10,076 bases of DNA from Treponema sp. (lineage in GTDB: Bacteria > Spirochaetota > Spirochaetia > Treponematales > Breznakiellaceae): positions 1 through 10,076 of the forward strand of contig JAISEB010000117.1 in the NCBI GenBank assembly GCA_031264395.1, in the 5' to 3' direction. The notes under the pieces were generated by a model. It was not told where the DNA came from. It worked only from the letters and a program-made list of their open reading frames with translations, and did no database searches. Positions 6,108 through 10,076 of the stretch are shown here, piece after piece. A program made the translations under genes and the position numbers. How positions within the stretch are numbered: position 1 is the stretch's first letter; each line of letters opens with the position of its first letter.

Positions 6108-7727
6108 ATGGAAAGGGAAAACAGGATCGAAATACTTGATACTACGCTTCGTGACGGCGCGCAGGGGGAAGGAATCAACTTTTCCCTCAGGGACAAACTC
6201 GCGGTGGCGGAGGCTCTGGACGAGCTTGGAGTAAGCTGGATAGAGGCGGGAAATCCCGGCAGTAATCCCAAGGACATGGAATTTTTTATGCACGCCGGGG
6301 AACTGAAGCTCAAGAACGCGAAGCTCTGCGCCTTTGGCCCCACCCGGAAGAAGGACGCCGCGCCGGGCAGCGATCCCATGATAAGGAGCCTTCTTGATTC
6401 CGGCGCAGAGGGGATAGTCATTTTCGGCAAAAGCTGGGATCTTCAGGTTACCGAAGTGCTCCGGGTGAGCCCCGAAGAGAACATTGCCATGATCGCCGAA
6501 ACCATCGCCTTTCTCAAGGCCGAAGGCCGCGAGGTGTTTTACGACGCCGAACATTTTTTTGACGGCTGGAAGGCCAACCCCGCCTACGCCCTTGCCGCGG
6601 TTGCGGCGGCTGTCGACGCGGGCGCCGGGCGCGTTATCCTCTGCGACACCAACGGCGGAAATTTTCCCGATCTTGTCGCGGAAGGGGTAAAGGCGGCAAT
6701 CAGGACGGCGGAGGAAAGAAAGAAGTCTTCTTCTCCCCTCATAGGCATTCATGTTCACAACGATTCCGGCCTTGCCGTCGCCTGTTCAATTGCGGCGGTA
6801 CAGGCGGGCTGCCGCCATGTTCAGGGAACCCTCGCCGGATTCGGAGAACGCTGCGGCAACGCCTGCCTTGCCTCCCTTATCCCCAGCCTGGAACTCAAGA
6901 TGAATATCCGCTGCCTTCCCCAAGGAAATCTTCCCATGATATCGGCCCTTACCAGACGGGTGGCGGAGATTGCCAATGTGTCGCTCAGCGGCGATATGCC
7001 CTATGTGGGGGGCCACGCCTTTTCCCACAAGGCGGGCATGCACACGGACGGCGTGCTCAAAAACAGCCGGACCTTTGAGCATGTTGATCCCGCCATGGTG
7101 GGGAACGACCGGCATCTGCTTATGAGTGAAATGGGAGGCCGTTCGGCCGTTGCGGAACGGGCCAGAAAGGTTGATCCTGACATCACGAGGGAACATCCGC
7201 TTGTCTCTGTGCTTGCCGGAAAGCTCAAGTCGCTTGAAGCCGAAGGATGGGCCTTTGAAGGGGCCGACGCCAGTTTTGAACTGCTTGTCCGCCGTGAACT
7301 GGGCCGCTACAAGCCCCTGTTCTTTATAGAAGCGTACCGTGTCGTAAGCGAACATCCTACGGGTTCCGCCATTGCCTGTTCCCACGCATGGGTAAAGGTG
7401 CTGGTGGAGGATCAGCACGAAATAGCCGCCGCGGAGGGGGACGGGCCTGTGAACGCCCTGGACGGCGCCCTCCGCCGGGCCCTGACCCGTTTTTACCCCG
7501 AGCTTAAAAAAGTACGCCTTGACGATTACAAGGTGCGGGTCATAGACGGAAAAGACGCTACCGCCGCCAGGGTCAGGGTCCTTATTGAATCAACCGACGG
7601 CAGCCTGCGCTGGGGAACAGTCGGGGTTTCCGCGGACATCATAGACGCAAGCCGCGCCGCCCTTACCGATTCCATTGAGTATAAACTCATAGGGGATATA
7701 GAACGGCGCTTTAAGACCTACCTGTAG
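6108..7727 (+). CDS. cimA: (R)-citramalate synthase (LeuA family, CimA type)
   Basis: This 539-residue member of the LeuA/homocitrate synthase family is predicted to condense pyruvate with acetyl-CoA to (R)-citramalate, opening a threonine-independent route to 2-ketobutyrate and isoleucine. Asp-Thr-Thr-Leu-Arg-Asp-Gly lies at residues 11-17, and the metal-binding His215-Val-His-Asn-Asp219 is intact. It departs from true LeuA in ways typical of the Geobacter-type citramalate synthase group: Ala-Gln in place of Glu-Gln after the Arg-Asp-Gly motif, Ile-Glu-Ala-Gly-Asn-Pro-Gly-Ser-Asn-Pro, and the His-Lys-Ala-Gly-Met-His block followed by Leu-Met-Ser-Glu-Met-Gly-Gly-Arg-Ser. A C-terminal LeuA-type regulatory domain is present, so isoleucine feedback is likely. 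The ATG at 6108 follows AGGGGA (6094-6099). It is probably the last gene of the ilvN-leuA-cimA group, with a strong hairpin after it. Homocitrate synthase or a second isopropylmalate synthase are less likely alternatives. Confidence 0.9.
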   Translation: MERENRIEILDTTLRDGAQGEGINFSLRDKLAVAEALDELGVSWIEAGNPGSNPKDMEFFMHAGELKLKNAKLCAFGPTRKKDAAPGSDPMIRSLLDSGAEGIVIFGKSWDLQVTEVLRVSPEENIAMIAETIAFLKAEGREVFYDAEHFFDGWKANPAYALAAVAAAVDAGAGRVILCDTNGGNFPDLVAEGVKAAIRTAEERKKSSSPLIGIHVHNDSGLAVACSIAAVQAGCRHVQGTLAGFGERCGNACLASLIPSLELKMNIRCLPQGNLPMISALTRRVAEIANVSLSGDMPYVGGHAFSHKAGMHTDGVLKNSRTFEHVDPAMVGNDRHLLMSEMGGRSAVAERARKVDPDITREHPLVSVLAGKLKSLEAEGWAFEGADASFELLVRRELGRYKPLFFIEAYRVVSEHPTGSAIACSHAWVKVLVEDQHEIAAAEGDGPVNALDGALRRALTRFYPELKKVRLDDYKVRVIDGKDATAARVRVLIESTDGSLRWGTVGVSADIIDASRAALTDSIEYKLIGDIERRFKTYL

Positions 7728-7744
7728 CTCCCTGTAAAACAGGA

Positions 7745-7769
7745 CTGTCCGGGAGTTGCTTCCGGACAG
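7745..7769. terminator. Strong hairpin between convergent genes, likely bidirectional terminator
   Basis: CTGTCCGGGAG (7745-7755) pairs with CTTCCGGACAG (7759-7769), eleven pairs including one G-U, around a TTG triloop. It stands 17 bases after the cimA stop codon and 24 bases beyond the chemoreceptor stop codon on the other strand. The adjacent U-tract is weak both ways: TTTT at 7780-7783 on the plus strand, and TGTTTT after it on the minus strand. A smaller hairpin (CCTGT/ACAGG, 7731-7743) sits beside it. Termination in both directions is the natural reading, although the poor U-runs lower confidence. Confidence 0.65.
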
Positions 7770-7793
7770 CCCCTGCCGGTTTTGCGCGGGGGC

Positions 7794-9992
7794 TCATTCA
7801 ACCTTGAATTTGGAAACTTCCTTGACAAGAATGTCGATGTTTTCCTTGTTATCCCCGCTGATGGTATTCACCCGGCTCACGGCGACGTTGATCTGATCCG
7901 CCCCCGTCGCCATTTCGTTCATGCCGTTGGTGATCTCCTGGGTTACAAGCTCAAGGTTTTTGCTTTCCTGAATGACTTCCCTGCTTCCTTCGAGCATCTG
8001 CACGGAGCCGTCCTTTACCCGCTGGGTAATGGTATTAAGCTGGGCGATAGCCTGCAGAATCTGCTTGCTTCCTTCGCTCTGCTCCTCCATGGCGTTCCGT
8101 ATGTTCTCTTCCTGTTCCGAAACGATCTTTACCCCGGAATCTATCGCCTCGAATTTATTAAGGACCCCGTCGGTGGAATGGGTGATCTTGTCTATGGAAT
8201 CCTTGATCTTTTTCAGCACCGTGCTGATGGTCTTGGACTGCTCGCCTGAAGATTCGGCCAGCTTGCGTATTTCGTCGGCCACAACGGCAAAGCCCTTTCC
8301 CGCCTCCCCGGCGTGGGCCGCCTCTATGGCGGCGTTCATGGAAAGAAGGTTGGTCTGGCTGGCGATGTTTTCCATTACCGCGTTAATTTCCAGGAGCCCT
8401 TCCGATTCCCGGGCTATTCCCTGTATGTCCGCCGCCACTTCCTGCAGTCCAGAGCGGCCCACTTCGGACGCGTCGGCCAGATCCTTGACATTGCCGGCGT
8501 TCTTTACAAGGACCTGCGTTACCGACTGGATGTTGGCGAGCATTTCCTCTATGGCGGAAGAAGATTCGGACACGCTCGCGCTCTGGCTTTCGATCTCTTC
8601 GTTGAGCTTGTCGATGTTAACGGTGATCTGCTCCATCGTGGCGTTTGTTTCCGTTACCGATGCGCTCTGGTTTATTACCCGGCCCTTTATGCTCTGGATG
8701 TTGGACGTTATCTCGTTGATGGCCGCCGCGGTTTCCGTCATGTTGCTTGCCAGTTCGTTGCCTATGTCAAAGAGGGTCACCGCCTGTCTCTTTATGACGA
8801 TGACGAGGTTTTTGATCTTTTCCAGGGTCTTGTTAAAGAAGTGCGCGAGATCGCCGACTTCGTTCTTCGATTTAAGCTCTATTGATTTGGTAAGATCCCC
8901 TTCGCCTTCGGATATGTCCTTGAGGGTAAGCGACACGTTGATGATGGGCCTGGTAATGCCTGTGGCCACAAAGAAAATGATGATGGCGGTCAATACGCAT
9001 GAAACGGCCGCGCAGATGATGGTAAATATCGTAAGCTCGTTGATGTCCCTCAGGATAACCGCCTCGGGGGCGCCCAGCATGATGGCCCAGGAGCCGGCTT
9101 CCCCTACGGCAAATGAAGCGATGGAAACATCCAGATTGGTTCCCAGCGCCGGCGAATAGAGAACCATTTGGGTGTTTGTTCCTTTTTCTACGGCGGCGGC
9201 CGCCTCGTCAAGATAGGGTTCGTAAAGGCTGGCGTCCGCCTCCCGGATCTTTTTGCCTATCCGGTCTTTCATGTAGCTTCCCAGAATGGTGCCGTCCCCC
9301 GAATAAATGGCCATGGCGCCTATGTTTTCGTGTTCCGCGATGATCTTTTCGACTATGGGCTGTACGGCGTCAATGGTAACGGTGACTCCCACAAAACCCA
9401 GTACATCACCGGTTTGGGGATCGGTAACCGGCGCGGCCATGTTGAAGGCGTACGTGTCCCTGTCCTGTACCCTTTGGGGCGTCGGGTCCCGTATGACGGA
9501 CTTGCGCCCGTCCGGCCCGTCCATGTAATCCAGTACAATGGGAACGGCGTCGTACGTAAAAAATTCCATTTTTCCGGTCCGCTGGGTAAACCAGGGGGCG
9601 TAGATGCCTTCTTCCGTGCTGCCCAGGATTCCGGCATAGCGGCTGTCCATGCCGTCAAGGGCGTTGGGCCTGAAAACGGCAAAAATTCCCACAATGTTCG
9701 GTTCCGAAACAAGAACCGATTCCAGGAACTGACTAAACCGGGCGCGCCGCTCTTCCGGTTCAATGGAACGGTAGCCCGCCATATAACCCGCCGCTACCTG
9801 GGCGACCCTTAGATACCCTTCTTCGCGGCCCTGCCAGAACGAAGCCTGCTGTTCGGCAAGCCTGTCCGTACTTTCCCTTGAAAGCTCAAGCGCGAGGTTT
9901 GAAGCCTGAAAAAGAAGTATAACGGATATGGCGGCGACGACGACTACCAAAATGGCAATGACAATAATACTCAGTTTGACACGCAACTTCAT
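7794..9992 (-). CDS. Methyl-accepting chemotaxis protein with periplasmic Cache-type sensor
   Basis: This is a 732-residue transmembrane chemoreceptor that signals to CheA/CheW. In order: transmembrane helix 1 at about residues 7-28, a ~290-residue periplasmic region (about 30-318) that looks like a double-Cache sensor, transmembrane helix 2 at about 321-343, a HAMP linker at about 345-396, and a long coiled-coil signalling domain to the C-terminus. The conserved hairpin tip is intact at about 541-576 (Glu-Asn-Ile-Ala-Ser-Gln-Thr-Asn-Leu-Leu through Asp-Glu-Ile-Arg-Lys). Many Glu/Gln-rich heptads offer methylation sites for CheR/CheB. The protein ends in Lys-Phe-Lys-Val-Glu and lacks the NWxxF-type CheR tether. 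The ATG at 9990-9992 is preceded on the minus strand by AGAGGTG (9997-10003). It is convergent with the amino-acid genes and probably its own transcription unit. The ligand is unknown; I could not see the complete amino-acid-binding Cache motif. Confidence 0.95.
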   Translation of the reverse strand: MKLRVKLSIIVIAILVVVVAAISVILLFQASNLALELSRESTDRLAEQQASFWQGREEGYLRVAQVAAGYMAGYRSIEPEERRARFSQFLESVLVSEPNIVGIFAVFRPNALDGMDSRYAGILGSTEEGIYAPWFTQRTGKMEFFTYDAVPIVLDYMDGPDGRKSVIRDPTPQRVQDRDTYAFNMAAPVTDPQTGDVLGFVGVTVTIDAVQPIVEKIIAEHENIGAMAIYSGDGTILGSYMKDRIGKKIREADASLYEPYLDEAAAAVEKGTNTQMVLYSPALGTNLDVSIASFAVGEAGSWAIMLGAPEAVILRDINELTIFTIICAAVSCVLTAIIIFFVATGITRPIINVSLTLKDISEGEGDLTKSIELKSKNEVGDLAHFFNKTLEKIKNLVIVIKRQAVTLFDIGNELASNMTETAAAINEITSNIQSIKGRVINQSASVTETNATMEQITVNIDKLNEEIESQSASVSESSSAIEEMLANIQSVTQVLVKNAGNVKDLADASEVGRSGLQEVAADIQGIARESEGLLEINAVMENIASQTNLLSMNAAIEAAHAGEAGKGFAVVADEIRKLAESSGEQSKTISTVLKKIKDSIDKITHSTDGVLNKFEAIDSGVKIVSEQEENIRNAMEEQSEGSKQILQAIAQLNTITQRVKDGSVQMLEGSREVIQESKNLELVTQEITNGMNEMATGADQINVAVSRVNTISGDNKENIDILVKEVSKFKVE

Positions 9993-10076
9993 ACTGCACC
10001 TCTTGTGTAGAATGACTGACCTGGAACTACCGTGAAAGACTGTTTTTTACCGGCGCAGAACATGGACTGAAGGCAG
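9993..10076 (-). other. Upstream region of the chemoreceptor gene
   Basis: These 84 bases contain the chemoreceptor ribosome binding site (complement of 9997-10003) and no coding sequence I can support. I looked for a flagellar sigma-28 promoter (TAAA, ~15 bases, GCCGATAA) and found no acceptable match. A sigma-70 promoter was not convincing either. The promoter may lie beyond the window end. Confidence 0.5.

Noticed and set aside
7972..9159. Plus-strand open frame of about 395 codons inside the chemoreceptor
   Set aside because: It is a Ser/Leu/Met-rich shadow of the regular coiled-coil coding sequence on the other strand, with no domain and no ribosome site worth accepting.
9993..10076. 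Sigma-28 flagellar/chemotaxis promoter upstream of the chemoreceptor
   Set aside because: A TAAA is present on the minus strand, but the sequence at the expected spacing does not resemble GCCGATAA.
1..10076. CRISPR arrays, tRNA/rRNA genes, insertion sequences, toxin-antitoxin or phage genes
   Set aside because: I saw no regularly spaced repeats, cloverleaf sequences, transposase-like proteins or terminal inverted repeats on either strand.

Overview
The window reads as a stretch of spirochaete chromosome, most likely a Treponema-type (possibly gut) bacterium. This assignment is an inference from several features together. The chemoreceptor has a large periplasmic Cache region, the solute-binding lipoprotein has a relaxed lipobox, the transporter is a CUT1 Lpl/Ytc-type system with no ATPase gene beside it, and isoleucine appears to be made through citramalate synthase. 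No rRNA or other marker fixes the taxon. Coding DNA is moderately GC-rich. The first ~85 bases are clearly AT-rich by contrast.

Layout: bases 1-200 are a non-coding leader with a good sigma-70-like promoter (TTTACA, 17-nt spacer, TATATT) that runs directly into a tract of 15 consecutive C residues. Next come three plus-strand transporter genes: a solute-binding lipoprotein (201-1871) and two inner-membrane permeases (1938-2831 and 2844-3731). A GC-rich hairpin followed by T5 separates the binding protein from the permeases and probably lowers permease expression. A 100-base spacer containing a 12-bp direct repeat leads into a second plus-strand group for branched-chain amino acids: ilvN (3832-4359), leuA (4516-6069) and cimA (6108-7727). 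The ilvN-leuA spacer is unusually rich in RNA hairpins. A strong hairpin at 7745-7769 lies between cimA and a convergent minus-strand methyl-accepting chemotaxis protein (7794-9992). The last 84 bases are the upstream region of that gene.

How the genes work together: the lipoprotein captures an unknown, probably carbohydrate, solute outside the inner membrane and delivers it to the two-permease channel. The ATPase must be encoded elsewhere. IlvN is the valine-sensing subunit of acetohydroxyacid synthase, the enzyme that starts valine/leucine synthesis and also acts on 2-ketobutyrate for isoleucine. LeuA draws 2-ketoisovalerate into leucine. CimA makes citramalate from pyruvate and acetyl-CoA, the precursor of 2-ketobutyrate, so isoleucine can be made without threonine deaminase. 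The three genes therefore sit at the control or branch points of all three pathways. The catalytic subunit IlvB and the LeuBCD enzymes are not in the window.

Most of the window is conventional. The most unusual signal is the 15-C homopolymer placed where transcription of the transporter operon should begin, which suggests length-dependent (phase-variable) or slippage-dependent expression. I did not find a convincing novel multi-gene system.
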